Shown: positions 1-9,166, counted from the stretch's first letter. The stretch is DNA of 64,000 nucleotides from Chryseobacterium shigense (GCF_014207845.1 NZ_JACHLC010000001.1:682001-746000); one strand, 5' to 3'. Notes: generated from the letters alone by a model not told the origin. A program made the numbers and translations.

Positions 1-195
1 TCATTTGTAATTGATGTAAGAATTATAGGAGACGATTATATGAACCGTGATTTTACAGGTAAACAATACTGTGAAGAGAAAGGAATTGAGATCTTTTATA
101 ACAAAAGAGATCACAGGTTTTCTACCAGCGACCTTAGAAGAAGAATCTATGAAGCTGAAAAAGAAAAGTTAGAAAGGGCTGAAGCCGTAAAATAA
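1..195 (+). CDS. Glycerol-3-phosphate cytidylyltransferase-like protein, C-terminal part
   Basis: The window opens inside this gene; only the last 64 codons are present and they stay open in frame 1 to a TAA. The text has the look of the small cytidylyl/adenylyltransferase family (TagD-like): a hydrophobic strand leading into RIIGDDYMNRDFTG, then FYNKRDHRFSTSDLRRRI, where the S-T-S-D-L-R-R-R-I stretch corresponds to the family's C-terminal S-T-T-x-I-R-x-R-I nucleotide-contact motif. Such enzymes transfer CMP or AMP to a phosphorylated alcohol for envelope polymers or lipids. The catalytic HxGH region lies outside the window, so the substrate cannot be told. The gene ends at a bidirectional terminator. 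Confidence 0.75.
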   Translation, partial: SFVIDVRIIGDDYMNRDFTGKQYCEEKGIEIFYNKRDHRFSTSDLRRRIYEAEKEKLERAEAVK

Positions 196-196
196 A

Positions 197-229
197 AAAA
201 ATCCCGAAAATATTTTTCGGGATTTTTTA
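197..229. terminator. Bidirectional rho-independent terminator
   Basis: A stem of AATCCCGAAAA pairing with TTTTCGGGATT around a very short loop, with an A-run on the left and a T-run on the right. It serves the converging ends of the cytidylyltransferase-like gene (+) and the beta-barrel receptor gene (-). Confidence 0.85.
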
Positions 230-235
230 TTTGTA

Positions 236-2791
236 TTACATTGGGGCCTGCTGATCGTCGCCACTTGCATTGGAGTTAATATCCTTTTTCTTTTTAGGCT
301 GTTCTACCTTCTCACCCTGTTTGAATCTGTAAGTCAGAGAAACTGAGAATTGCCTTGGCTGCCATTGCATATAAGAATCTCTTACGCTATTGGCTGTATA
401 TGTTGTAGATCTCATTGCTCTGGTATTGAAAATATCCTGAACGTTGAATGCTAAAGTTCCGTCGCCTTTCCAAATGGTTTTAGAAGCACCGAAACTGATG
501 GCGTACATATCTTTTCTATCCTGATAAGCCGTTTTCTGGCCCCCTCTGTAGAATCCCTGCAGCTGGAAACTGAATGTTTTATCCACTTTAAACGTAGAAG
601 AAAGTCTTGCTCTTGTAGAAAAGCCCTTACCATTAAAATCAGCAACAGCCTGAATAGGATTTCCATTTTTATCAAAGGTGTCATATAGTGTGCTGCCTTT
701 TGTATTATAACCGAACAGGTCTACATTTCCTAAGAATTTCAACCAACTTGTTGCATCCCAGTTGAAGTTTAAATCCAAACCGAAACGGTCATCTGTACCC
801 AGGTTAATTGGTTTTGTGTGAGATTCTATACGCTTCGGATCAATAATAACTCCATTTTCATCTGTAGCCAAAATATTATACACTAACATTTTTGTGTCAT
901 CAGTCTGATGTCTGTAATACAGTGTAGGGTTAATCGTAAATTTCTTTTTTGAAATGCTGTACCCAAATTCAAAAGAGTCTACATATGATGGATTAAGATC
1001 AATATTCCCGTCAAAAATATTTTGGTTATCATTATAACTAGGGTTAGGGATCATAAAGAATGATCTTGGGCGGTCTATTCTTCTGGTGTAGTTTAATAAC
1101 AGCTGATTATCCTTCGCGAATTCATAACTTAAATATACGCTTGGGAATAGGTTATTATAATTTTTAGTCGTTACAATCCCATTTTTGCTTGGATCAAGGC
1201 TTAGGTAATTAATGTCTACATTCGACAATTCATCTCTTACACCCACCTGATAGCCTAATTTTCCGATTTTACTTTTGAATTGTAAATAAAAAGCATTAAA
1301 AGTCTCTTTATATGTTGCATCATAAGTGTATGGCTTAAGGAAATCTAATGGCTTTGTTGTGGTGCTTTCACGGACATCATTGCTGTAATCATTGGTATTG
1401 ATATCAATTCTGTATCCTGCTTCTAATTTTGAATACTCACCAATAGGCAGCTCATAATCAGCTTTACCAATAACAGATTTGTTGATTGTATTTTGATTAA
1501 TGATATCTTTCAAGTTATCAATAGTATCATCAATATTGGTATCGTTGTATGACCGGCTTCTCTGTAAACTTAATGATAATGATAAATTTTGTCCTTTATC
1601 ATCAAATTTATGATCTAACCCAAAATCACCCTGAAAAGCCAGGTTGTTGTTTGTTCCGAAAGTATTTCTGTTTGAGGTATAAAAAGGATTTTTCAGAGGC
1701 GTATAACGATAATCAATATTTCCGAAATTTTCACTGTCAAAAGTTCTTACTGTTCCTGATGCGTTCACTGAAGTTTTTTCAGAAATATCATAAACAATAC
1801 CTGCAGAAGCGTTGTAGTTGTTGTTTTTACTTTTAGTTTCAGCGTTGGTGTTTCTTTGTACCAAATCATCATCTAATATAGCATTGTTAAAATCATCATT
1901 ATTTCTACTGGTATTTTTGGATTCCCTGTAACCACCTCCGCCATTTAAAAACCAGGTGAAATTTCCCTTTCTCCAGTTAAGATTGGCATTCAGGCTGGTT
2001 TGGGGAAGATAGCCTAACGCTCCAATAACACTACCGTTAAAACCCGTCTTTTTGCTTTTCTTTAAAATAATATTCAAAATACCCGCAGTACCGCTTGCTT
2101 CAAATTTAGAAGAAGGGTTGGTAATTACCTCAATTCTGTCGATCTGGTCTGCAGGAATACTTTGAAGCGCATTGGCACCATCATCAATTCCGAGCAGAGC
2201 AGAAGGCTTTCCGTTAATAAGGAATTTCACATTGGAGCTTCCTCTCATGGAAACAGTACCGTCAGTATCTACAGAAACAGAAGGAACGTTGGTAAGAACA
2301 TCCTGTAGATTTCCCCCTTTACTTACAATATCCTGTGAAGGGTCGTAGGTCTTCTTGTCAAGCTCCACTTTATAAGGTTTTGTGGCTGCTGCAGTAATTA
2401 CTACACCCTGTATTTCCTGAGTTTTGCCATCAAGAGTAGTTGCGGCTTCCGGCTGTATTGATAAAGCTCCAATATTTCCCGGGCCTGCAATGCTTTTATT
2501 GACTATGCTTTTTTTGTAGTCGATGGCTTCTACTGTAATGTCGTAATTTCCAGGTGCCAGTTCCAGTTTGTACTGTCCCTTTTCATCGGTAAGTACTGCA
2601 TCGCTCAAAGTTTTGTTCGCTTTATTGCTGAACGTCACAGAAGCATAGGGAACCGGCTGGTTGTTTTTGTTGACAATCATTCCCGTAACGCCTGCTTTGT
2701 CCTGGGCAAATGCCATGGCAGCTGCCGAAAGTACAAAAGTAAGTGCTAACGTTTTTTTTGTGAAAATGTTGACAATTTCCGTCTGATTCAT
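236..2791 (-). CDS. Outer membrane beta-barrel (TonB-receptor-like) protein
   Basis: An 851-residue outer-membrane protein. The N-terminus has a basic stretch (KK) and a hydrophobic run ending AMAFAQ, a signal peptide cut after Ala-Gln or so. Residues about 32-110 form a CarboxypepD_reg-like beta-sandwich (GVTGMIVNKNNQPVPYASV), which is typical of Bacteroidota receptors. A plug-like region follows (about 130-245, with SMRGSSNVKFLINGKP and IDRIEVITNPSSKFEASG). The rest is a long aromatic-rich beta-barrel ending FSVSLTYRFKQGEK before a charged tail rich in Lys, Asn and Gln. This matches the 'outer membrane beta-barrel family' with a TonB-receptor fold. No SusD partner is adjacent, so the ligand is unknown; an oligopeptide, siderophore or glycan are all possible. 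It is transcribed alone. Confidence 0.85.
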   Translation of the reverse strand: MNQTEIVNIFTKKTLALTFVLSAAAMAFAQDKAGVTGMIVNKNNQPVPYASVTFSNKANKTLSDAVLTDEKGQYKLELAPGNYDITVEAIDYKKSIVNKSIAGPGNIGALSIQPEAATTLDGKTQEIQGVVITAAATKPYKVELDKKTYDPSQDIVSKGGNLQDVLTNVPSVSVDTDGTVSMRGSSNVKFLINGKPSALLGIDDGANALQSIPADQIDRIEVITNPSSKFEASGTAGILNIILKKSKKTGFNGSVIGALGYLPQTSLNANLNWRKGNFTWFLNGGGGYRESKNTSRNNDDFNNAILDDDLVQRNTNAETKSKNNNYNASAGIVYDISEKTSVNASGTVRTFDSENFGNIDYRYTPLKNPFYTSNRNTFGTNNNLAFQGDFGLDHKFDDKGQNLSLSLSLQRSRSYNDTNIDDTIDNLKDIINQNTINKSVIGKADYELPIGEYSKLEAGYRIDINTNDYSNDVRESTTTKPLDFLKPYTYDATYKETFNAFYLQFKSKIGKLGYQVGVRDELSNVDINYLSLDPSKNGIVTTKNYNNLFPSVYLSYEFAKDNQLLLNYTRRIDRPRSFFMIPNPSYNDNQNIFDGNIDLNPSYVDSFEFGYSISKKKFTINPTLYYRHQTDDTKMLVYNILATDENGVIIDPKRIESHTKPINLGTDDRFGLDLNFNWDATSWLKFLGNVDLFGYNTKGSTLYDTFDKNGNPIQAVADFNGKGFSTRARLSSTFKVDKTFSFQLQGFYRGGQKTAYQDRKDMYAISFGASKTIWKGDGTLAFNVQDIFNTRAMRSTTYTANSVRDSYMQWQPRQFSVSLTYRFKQGEKVEQPKKKKDINSNASGDDQQAPM

Positions 2792-2961
2792 AAGGTATTT
2801 TTTGTGTAAAATCGTAAAGGTATAAGTCTTAATATTATGAAATCATTATTTGGGCCTGATTTCGAATATTACGATTTATGTATTTATTTATAGATGTATA
2901 AGTCGTGTGTAAGTGTTAAAAGTTAATTATTGTATTGTTAAATGAAAGTTAAATTTATTTG

Positions 2962-3987
2962 TTATTTTATATTTTTTGAATTCAGCCAATCCTGGTAAGC
3001 TTTTGCATTGATGGCATGCTCTTCTGCACTGGCGGTAAATTTATGGTAGCCGAACCTTGCAGGATCAGCACACATGAATATATAGTTGTTGTTTTCAGCA
3101 TTCAAAACTGCATCTACAGAACTTTTATCCACTACACAGATAGGCCCCGGAGGAATTCCGGCATTGGCATAGGTATTATATGGTGATGGAGTAGACAAAT
3201 GTTTGTATAATACTCTTTTAATCGGTTCTTTGAAATTAGTCTGCTTGTTGATTGCATAAATGACTGTAGGATCAGACTGAAGCTTCATTCCTTTTCTGTA
3301 ACGGTTCAGGTAAAGCCCGGCAATTGTTTTCATTTCATCCTTCTTTCCTCCTGATTCTTTGTAAACAATAGAAGCGAGCGCATAAATCTGGTCTCTCGTC
3401 AGGCCGGATTGCTGTTCCTTGTTCTTTCTTTCACTGGTCCAGAATTCACTGTACTGCTCATCAAACTTTTTGAAAAATTCTCTTGGACTTACGGTCCAGA
3501 AGAAATTATAAGTATCGATGAAAAAATATTTCTTTAAATCCTCTGCATTTTTATAGCCTTTCTCTACGGCCACCTGATTCAGGTCGTTGGCAAAATGTAA
3601 AGAATCCAGCTCTGTTTTCCTGGCTACTTTACCTATCATTTGGTACACATCCCCGAAATCTCCTATTCTGAAGCTGTTTTCAGATTGGTTTCCGGCCTTG
3701 ATCATATTCACAAGATTGGTGTTTCCGGCTCCTGCCTGAAAATGGTACCGGCCCGGTTTAAAGAATTTATCAAGGTTCTTATCTCTGGCAACAGCTTCAA
3801 AAGCTTCCTTATCTTTTACATAAGGAGCTACAGAATCAAGGATTTGCCTGAAATCCGATTTGTGCGGAATGAGTACGTAGCCGTCTTTCTCCACATTATT
3901 CCCATAATATCTGTTATAATATCTTAAACCAAAAAATCCTGCCGCTCCAACGATAATGAGAGCGATAATGAGAACAGTTTTTTTCAT
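2962..3987 (-). CDS. mltG: Endolytic murein transglycosylase MltG
   Basis: This 341-residue inner-membrane enzyme cleaves nascent glycan strands and so sets their length. A single N-terminal membrane anchor (residues about 4-22) is followed by a LysM-like region and the YceG/MltG catalytic domain. The diagnostic stretch IYALASIVYKESGGKKDEM carries the presumed catalytic Glu at about position 211, and LQSDPTVIYAI and the P-Y-N-T-Y-x-x-x-G-I-P-P-G-P-I motif follow, as in the family. It lies 30 bp downstream of dapF on the same strand, so two envelope genes (diaminopimelate supply and glycan processing) are probably cotranscribed. Confidence 0.93.
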   Translation of the reverse strand: MKKTVLIIALIIVGAAGFFGLRYYNRYYGNNVEKDGYVLIPHKSDFRQILDSVAPYVKDKEAFEAVARDKNLDKFFKPGRYHFQAGAGNTNLVNMIKAGNQSENSFRIGDFGDVYQMIGKVARKTELDSLHFANDLNQVAVEKGYKNAEDLKKYFFIDTYNFFWTVSPREFFKKFDEQYSEFWTSERKNKEQQSGLTRDQIYALASIVYKESGGKKDEMKTIAGLYLNRYRKGMKLQSDPTVIYAINKQTNFKEPIKRVLYKHLSTPSPYNTYANAGIPPGPICVVDKSSVDAVLNAENNNYIFMCADPARFGYHKFTASAEEHAINAKAYQDWLNSKNIK

Positions 3988-4017
3988 TATTAAAAAAGTT
4001 GATTAAAAGTTTAGTTT

Positions 4018-4785
4018 TTAAATAAGATCTGTTTTACCTCTAAAAACTTGCTTTGCAGGACCTTCAAGCCAAATGTTTTGAAAAGAATTTCCGTTTTTTT
4101 CAGCATGAACCTTAAGATTGCCTCCCAAAGTTTTAACTTTTACAGAGATTAGATTGTGTTTTTGCAGAAAAGTTAAAGCAGAAGCCGTAACTCCTGTTCC
4201 GCAGCTGTAAGTTTCGTCCTCAACGCCTCGTTCATAGGTTCTTACGAAAATTTCATCATCTGTAATTTTTTCTACAAAATTTACATTGATGCCGTTTTCC
4301 TTATAATTTTCAGAATTTCTGATGCCGTGTCCTTTTGCAAAAACGTTATAATTTACCAGATCTTCTACATATTTTACATAGTGGGGGGATCCTGTGTTCA
4401 TTACCGTGTCTTCTCCGTCACCGGAGATGGTATCCACATCAATCATCTTTAATTTGATGATACCGTTATGGATTTCTGCTTCATGTTCACCATCTATGGC
4501 AATGAATTTGCATTTGTCCTCAAAAATATCCAGGAAGAAAGCAAAGGCTACAAGACATCTTCCGCCATTTCCGCACATGGTACTCTCGCCACCGTCAGAA
4601 TTATAATATACCATTTTGAAATCATAGGTGTTGTCATTTTCAAGAAGGATAAGCCCGTCTGCACCAATTCCAAAACGTCTGTCACATAATTTTTTAATAA
4701 GGTCTTTTTCCTTTGGGAATTGCAGATCCCGGTTGTCTATCATCACAAAATCATTTCCAGTACCCTGATATTTATAGAATTCCAT
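4018..4785 (-). CDS. dapF: Diaminopimelate epimerase
   Basis: Converts LL- to meso-diaminopimelate, the penultimate step of lysine synthesis and the source of the peptidoglycan cross-linking residue. At 255 residues it has normal family length. The two catalytic cysteines of this PLP-independent epimerase are visible: C71 in STMCGNGGRC and C195 in YSCGTGVTA. The N-terminal YQGTGNDFVMIDNR motif is also intact. A TAATTTTG element on the same strand lies 24 bases upstream of the start. mltG follows downstream in the same direction. Confidence 0.97.
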   Translation of the reverse strand: MEFYKYQGTGNDFVMIDNRDLQFPKEKDLIKKLCDRRFGIGADGLILLENDNTYDFKMVYYNSDGGESTMCGNGGRCLVAFAFFLDIFEDKCKFIAIDGEHEAEIHNGIIKLKMIDVDTISGDGEDTVMNTGSPHYVKYVEDLVNYNVFAKGHGIRNSENYKENGINVNFVEKITDDEIFVRTYERGVEDETYSCGTGVTASALTFLQKHNLISVKVKTLGGNLKVHAEKNGNSFQNIWLEGPAKQVFRGKTDLI

Positions 4786-4808
4786 ATTTTTTATCTAAAA
4801 TTAACGAG

Positions 4809-4816
4809 CAAAATTA
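4809..4816 (-). promoter_or_regulatory. Probable dapF promoter, -7 element
   Basis: On the minus strand this reads TAATTTTG, a match to the Bacteroidota -7 consensus TAnnTTTG, 24 bases before the dapF ATG. I do not see a clear -33 TTTG at the usual distance, so confidence is moderate. Confidence 0.5.
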
Positions 4817-4832
4817 ATATATTTAAAATGAA

Positions 4833-4857
4833 AAACGAACAGTGTTAGCTGTTCGTT
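4833..4857 (-). terminator. Terminator after the pnuC/lipoprotein operon
   Basis: On the minus strand a perfect 9-bp stem (AACGAACAG / CTGTTCGTT) with a 6-base loop runs into TTTTTC. It lies about 20 bases past the stop of the Asn-rich lipoprotein gene. Confidence 0.8.
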
Positions 4858-4875
4858 CCCTTATTTATAATCGTT

Positions 4876-5544
4876 TTATCTAAATCCGCCTCCGCTGGAC
4901 TGCTGTCTTGTAGAACCGCTGTTTTGCTGAGTGCCGGTACTGTTTCTGAACCCGCCGCTGGAAGTGTTATTCTGGTTCTGGTTATACTGTTGTGAATTTC
5001 TGAAACCTCCGCTGTTCTGATTATTCTGGGTTCCCTGATTGTTCTGATAACTTTCGCTTTGATTTCTGAAGCCTCCGCTGTTCTGGTTGCTTTGTGGTCT
5101 CTGGCTGTTATTATAATTATTGTTGCTATTAGAGTTTCTGAAACCTCCGTTGGTACTGCTGTTTCTTGTATTGTTTCCTCTGTACCCGTTATTATTATAA
5201 TTATTTCCGTTATTGCTGCGTGTAGCAGGGAATCCGTTATTAGGTCTCTGTGAAGTTACTGTTGTTCTTCTTTCCACATATACCTTTCTTCGGTTATTTC
5301 CGTTGTTATAGTAATAATAGGGAACACCGTTATCATAATAATAATTGACATCATTTCTGTAATAATAGCCATCATTTCCATAATAACCGCCTCCGCCGTA
5401 ATATCCTGAAGGAGCATAGTAAGCTCCGTTGTTATAATATGGATCTCCGTAGCCGTTATTCGCATACCCGTCAGAATATGCCAAACATGATGTTAAACTA
5501 CTTATAGCTACAATACTGAGTGCTATTTTAAATAAATTTTTCAT
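4876..5544 (-). CDS. Asn/Gly/Tyr-rich low-complexity lipoprotein
   Basis: A 222-residue putative lipoprotein of unknown function. The start used here is the ATG at 5544-5542, which overlaps the pnuC stop as ATGA. It gives MKNLFKIALSIVAISSLTSC, a lipoprotein signal with the lipobox L-T-S-C; an upstream in-frame extension would put a charged tail before the signal. After the Cys come a Tyr/Gly/Asn-rich segment and then an Asn/Gln/Ser-rich half. In that second half the core GGFRN (or GGFR at the very C-terminus) recurs five times. No enzymatic domain is visible. The composition suggests a disordered or surface-exposed envelope protein. Coupling to pnuC is probably transcriptional convenience. 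Confidence 0.75.
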   Translation of the reverse strand: MKNLFKIALSIVAISSLTSCLAYSDGYANNGYGDPYYNNGAYYAPSGYYGGGGYYGNDGYYYRNDVNYYYDNGVPYYYYNNGNNRRKVYVERRTTVTSQRPNNGFPATRSNNGNNYNNNGYRGNNTRNSSTNGGFRNSNSNNNYNNSQRPQSNQNSGGFRNQSESYQNNQGTQNNQNSGGFRNSQQYNQNQNNTSSGGFRNSTGTQQNSGSTRQQSSGGGFR

Positions 5545-6218
5545 GACTTTATTGTACTTTTTTCTTTTAAACTTTTTTTCCAATTGAGGTATCCTAAGAT
5601 AGCCATTATTGTAAATACCAAATATTGAACCGAAGTGATTCCAAGTTCCTTAAAAATCATCATAGGAATACAAATAAGATCTCCGATAATCCAGAAAATC
5701 CAGTTCTCAATGCGTTGTTTGGCCATAAACCACATTCCTACTAAAAATATGGAAGTTGTAATTACATCAAGCCAGTTGGCCCAGTCCAGATGATACAATC
5801 CCAGGTTGGCTCCCTCCATTGAAAATTTATTGTCAATATAAGGTTTATAATAATAAATAAGAGTAACCAGTGCAAGGCTTAAGATAAAGAGAACTCCCGC
5901 GAACATTCTTTCTTTGTTTGTTGCCCAGCTTACCTCTACATGGACATGGTCTTCGGAATGTTTGGACCATAAGATCCAGCCGTAAATACTCATTGCAGTA
6001 TAATAAACATTAATCATACAGTCGCCGAGCAGTCCAAAATTGAAAAGTATATAAACATAGATCAGGGTAGAAATGATGCCGGTAGGGTATACCCAGATAT
6101 TCTTTTTTATTGAAAAATAGACACTCAAAATTCCGAAAAATGCACCGCTCGCTTCCAGTAGGATTTGCATACTACTGTAGTTTTCATAAGGTTTTACGAA
6201 AAGATCATATAAATTCAT
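5541..6218 (-). CDS. pnuC: Nicotinamide riboside/mononucleotide transporter PnuC
   Basis: An integral membrane protein of about 225 residues with seven or so hydrophobic segments that imports an NAD precursor, usually nicotinamide riboside. Family signatures are the N-terminal EASGAFFGILSVYFSIKKN, W-V-Y-P-T-G-I-I-S-T, and YTAMSIYGWILWSK, which carries the W-x-x-W-type substrate pocket. The ATG at 6218 is preferred to the in-frame TTG at 6236. The stop overlaps the next gene's ATG by ATGA, so translation of the lipoprotein is coupled to it. Confidence 0.9.
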   Translation of the reverse strand: MNLYDLFVKPYENYSSMQILLEASGAFFGILSVYFSIKKNIWVYPTGIISTLIYVYILFNFGLLGDCMINVYYTAMSIYGWILWSKHSEDHVHVEVSWATNKERMFAGVLFILSLALVTLIYYYKPYIDNKFSMEGANLGLYHLDWANWLDVITTSIFLVGMWFMAKQRIENWIFWIIGDLICIPMMIFKELGITSVQYLVFTIMAILGYLNWKKSLKEKSTIKS

Positions 6219-6384
6219 GCGATCAAAAATACGCAAAAATTAACAGTTTTGAAAATAAATTAAATAATGTATAAATCAGTTTTTTAAAACTTTTTGTATA
6301 AAATAAATCATTAAAGTTTATCAATAAATGTTAAGGTTTGTAAAATTTTTATATTTTCGTAAATCTTTAATTAAATAAAAAAAC

Positions 6385-7917
6385 ATGTCTAAAATTTGGG
6401 TTAAGAAACCAATGAGCGCTTATGAAGCTGATATCAAAAAGAGCCAGCTGAAACGCGTTCTGGGAAAATGGAGCCTTACTGCTATCGGAATCGGGGCGAT
6501 CATTGGAGGAGGAATATTTGTACTTACGGGAACAGGTGCTTATTATAATGCAGGGCCGGCACTGGCGCTTTCATTCGTAATTGCGGGGATAGCCTGTGTA
6601 TTTGCAGCACTTTGTTATGCAGAATTTGCTTCCATTCTTCCTGTAGAAGGATCAGCATATGCTTATGCTTATGGAACGGTAGGTGAAATTTTTGCATGGA
6701 TCATAGGCTGGGGGCTGATACTGGAATACGCAATGGGATCTATGACCGTCGCCGTATCCTGGTCGGGATATTTTGGGAAGCTCCTCAAAATGTTCGGGCT
6801 TCATCTTCCGGATTATCTTACAACAGACCCACAGACGTATATTGCTGCAGGAAACTCTGGATTTTCTATGAACTTACCTGCATTTCTTATTGTATTTTTT
6901 GTAATCTCCATCCTTGTCAGAGGAACCAAAGGAGCTGCAAAAGCCAATAATTTTATAGTAGTACTTAAGGTTTCTGCCATTATTTTTGTAATTGTTGCAG
7001 GGGCTTTTATTATTTTCGGTTCTGCTGATCCTTTTAAAAACTGGGTTCCATTTATTCCTGAAGCTACAACTATTACAGAAAACGGAGTTTCCCATTCCGC
7101 CTACGGTGTGGCGGGTGTGGTTGCAGGAGCATCGGCTATTTTCTTTGCTTATGTAGGATTCGATGCTGTTTCCACACAGGCGGGAGAGGCTATTAACCCT
7201 AAAAAAGATGTGCCTTTTGCCATCATCGCTTCGTTGATCATCTGTACGCTTTTATATATCCTTGTTTCTCTGGTATTAACGGGAATGATGCATTATACAG
7301 ATTTTAATCCGCTTGGTAAATATCCGGATGCGATCAAAGCTCCTGTAGCATATGCATTTGATATTGCCGGATATGCATGGGCCGGATACATTATTACCAT
7401 TGCTGCTACTGTTGGATTAATCTCAGTATTGATGGTAATGATCATGGGACAGTCAAGAATCTTCTTAGGAATGTCTAAAGACGGATTAATTCCTGCTACT
7501 TTTTCAAAAGTGAACCCTGAAACGGGAGTACCTACAAAAAACCTTATTATTTTAGGGGTAGTAATTGCGGTTATTGCTTCTCTTACCCCAATCAATGATC
7601 TTGCACATATGACAAGTTTCGGGACACTATTTGCATTTACAATGGTATGTGTGGCAGTGTGGGTATTAAGAGTAAAGGAACCTAATTTACAGAGAAACTT
7701 TAAAGTTCCTGCCTTGCCTCTTATTGCCTGCTTAGGTATCGCAATCAATGTTTATCTGATCTTTAACCTTAGTAAAGAAGCACAAATGTATTCTTTTGCA
7801 TGGCTGATTATCGGGTTCTTTGTTTATTTCCTGTACAGTAAAAAACACTCAAAACTTCAGAATGGTGAGTTTGGAGAAACTTTCAAAGCAGAACAGGAGC
7901 CTTTGGAAAAACCTTAG
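6385..7917 (+). CDS. APC-family amino acid permease
   Basis: A 510-residue transporter with about 12 membrane segments. The first helix carries GIGAIIGGGIFVLTGTGA, the glycine-rich substrate-binding unwound helix of the APC superfamily. Later segments (AYVGFDAVSTQAGEAINPKK and GQSRIFLGMSKDGLIP) are those of the cationic-amino-acid-transporter-like branch common in Bacteroidota. Substrate specificity cannot be read from sequence. It is monocistronic: a strong terminator follows and a divergent operon (pnuC) lies upstream. Confidence 0.92.
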   Translation: MSKIWVKKPMSAYEADIKKSQLKRVLGKWSLTAIGIGAIIGGGIFVLTGTGAYYNAGPALALSFVIAGIACVFAALCYAEFASILPVEGSAYAYAYGTVGEIFAWIIGWGLILEYAMGSMTVAVSWSGYFGKLLKMFGLHLPDYLTTDPQTYIAAGNSGFSMNLPAFLIVFFVISILVRGTKGAAKANNFIVVLKVSAIIFVIVAGAFIIFGSADPFKNWVPFIPEATTITENGVSHSAYGVAGVVAGASAIFFAYVGFDAVSTQAGEAINPKKDVPFAIIASLIICTLLYILVSLVLTGMMHYTDFNPLGKYPDAIKAPVAYAFDIAGYAWAGYIITIAATVGLISVLMVMIMGQSRIFLGMSKDGLIPATFSKVNPETGVPTKNLIILGVVIAVIASLTPINDLAHMTSFGTLFAFTMVCVAVWVLRVKEPNLQRNFKVPALPLIACLGIAINVYLIFNLSKEAQMYSFAWLIIGFFVYFLYSKKHSKLQNGEFGETFKAEQEPLEKP

Positions 7918-7934
7918 ATTAAAATATAAACTAC

Positions 7935-7967
7935 AATCCGCAGATATTCTGCGGATTTTTTATTTTT
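7935..7967 (+). terminator. Terminator after the amino acid permease
   Basis: A perfect 10-bp stem AATCCGCAGA / TCTGCGGATT with a TAT loop, followed by a T-rich tail. It reaches to within 10 bases of the next gene's ATG. Confidence 0.88.
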
Positions 7968-7974
7968 GTTACTT

Positions 7975-8988
7975 ATGAAAAAAACTTTTTCCATCCTGTT
8001 TTTATGTCTGGGAATATTTGTGTTTTCCCAGCAGATCGAGAGCTTTACTACTATTTTGAATGATAAAATAAGCATTCGTGCCTTAGAAATCTACAACAAT
8101 AAAGTCTGGTACAGCGGAACAGATTCAAAATTCGGTTTTGTAGACCTTAAGAATCAGGAAAATCAGAAACAGATTATTCTTTCTGATAAAAAAATGCAGT
8201 TCAGAACACTGGCACAGGATAACAATGCTTTTTATGCCATTAATATTGAGAGTCCCGCTCATTTTTTTAAAATCAATAAAAAAGACCTGAAATCAGAGAT
8301 CGTTTTTACGGATACTGTGAAAACTGCTTTTTATGATGCCCTCCATTTTGTGAATGATAAACTGGCCTTCACTTTCAGCGATGCGGACAAGGATAATGTC
8401 TTGAAGCTGGCTGTTTACCGTAACGGAAAATGGGCAATGTTTAAGAATAATGTACAACTGAACAACGGTGAGGCTGCTTTTGCTGCCAGTAATACCAATA
8501 TTGCTTCGTCCAAAAAATTCTTATGGATTGCAACGGGCGGGAAAACATCAAGAATTTTAAGAATGGATCTGAAAAAGGAGAATCTGGAAGCTTTTGAAAC
8601 CCCTTTCATTCAGGGAGAATCTTCACAGGGAATGTATTCAATAGATTTTTATGATGATAAATTCGGGATTGCAGCTGGCGGAGATTATACAAAACAGGAT
8701 GAAAGCATTAATAATATTGCAACCACCTACGATGCCGGAAAAACATGGCAGATTCAGGCTTCCGGAAAAAATGCGGGATATACGACCTGTGTGAAAATCA
8801 AGCCGGGATCAAAAGGAAAAGAAATTATAGCAGTTGGAGATAAACACATCAGCTATTCTTCTGATTTCGGGAAAACCTGGAAGAAAATTTCTGATGAAAA
8901 AGGATTTTTTGTTTGCAGCTGGGTGAATGGCAATACTGTAGTTCTTGCAGGAAAAGACAGGATATCAGTCATGAAATTAAAATTTTAA
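7975..8988 (+). CDS. Secreted beta-propeller-like (BNR/sortilin-type) protein
   Basis: A protein of 337 residues. The ATG at 7975 is used because it begins a clean signal peptide (MKKTFSILFLCLGIFVFSQQ); an in-frame TTG nine bases upstream is unlikely. The mature protein contains repeated propeller-blade motifs such as TTYDAGKTWQIQASGKN and SSDFGKTWKKISDEKG, which are Asp-box/BNR-type turns (S/T-x-D-x-G-x-T-W). It therefore resembles the photosynthesis-stability-factor / YCF48-like and sortilin propeller group often annotated 'oxidoreductase' in flavobacteria. No catalytic residues are evident, and there is no T9SS C-terminal domain. It probably acts in the periplasm; the role is unknown. Confidence 0.8.
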   Translation: MKKTFSILFLCLGIFVFSQQIESFTTILNDKISIRALEIYNNKVWYSGTDSKFGFVDLKNQENQKQIILSDKKMQFRTLAQDNNAFYAINIESPAHFFKINKKDLKSEIVFTDTVKTAFYDALHFVNDKLAFTFSDADKDNVLKLAVYRNGKWAMFKNNVQLNNGEAAFAASNTNIASSKKFLWIATGGKTSRILRMDLKKENLEAFETPFIQGESSQGMYSIDFYDDKFGIAAGGDYTKQDESINNIATTYDAGKTWQIQASGKNAGYTTCVKIKPGSKGKEIIAVGDKHISYSSDFGKTWKKISDEKGFFVCSWVNGNTVVLAGKDRISVMKLKF

Positions 8989-9101
8989 ATTTAATAGATA
9001 GAATTTATCATTATTTGAAGAATTCCTTTAACAATCGTATTTAGACTCATTATAAAATACAGGCTAATATATTTCATGGTTTAAAATTCATTCGTAATAG
9101 T

Positions 9102-9109
9102 TAATTTTG
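9102..9109 (+). promoter_or_regulatory. Probable hemN promoter, -7 element
   Basis: TAATTTTG, matching TAnnTTTG, 57 bases before the hemN ATG. The transcript would begin just at the left arm of the hairpin at 9112-9145. Confidence 0.5.
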
Positions 9110-9111
9110 CA

Positions 9112-9145
9112 GAATGAAATTTCCTTAAGCTAAATTTCATCATTC
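9112..9145 (+). promoter_or_regulatory. Inverted repeat in the hemN leader
   Basis: GAATGAAATTT and AAATTTCATcATTC flank a 9-base loop; one extra base sits in the right arm. It falls immediately after the predicted transcription start. It could be an operator at the promoter or a 5'-UTR hairpin; nothing in the sequence decides between these. Confidence 0.45.
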
Positions 9146-9166
9146 GATAATATTTTAAATTTTGAA

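Noticed and set aside
4833..4857. Riboswitch or regulatory hairpin before dapF
   Set aside because: It lies upstream of dapF but reads as a terminator (perfect stem plus T-run) for the preceding lipoprotein gene.
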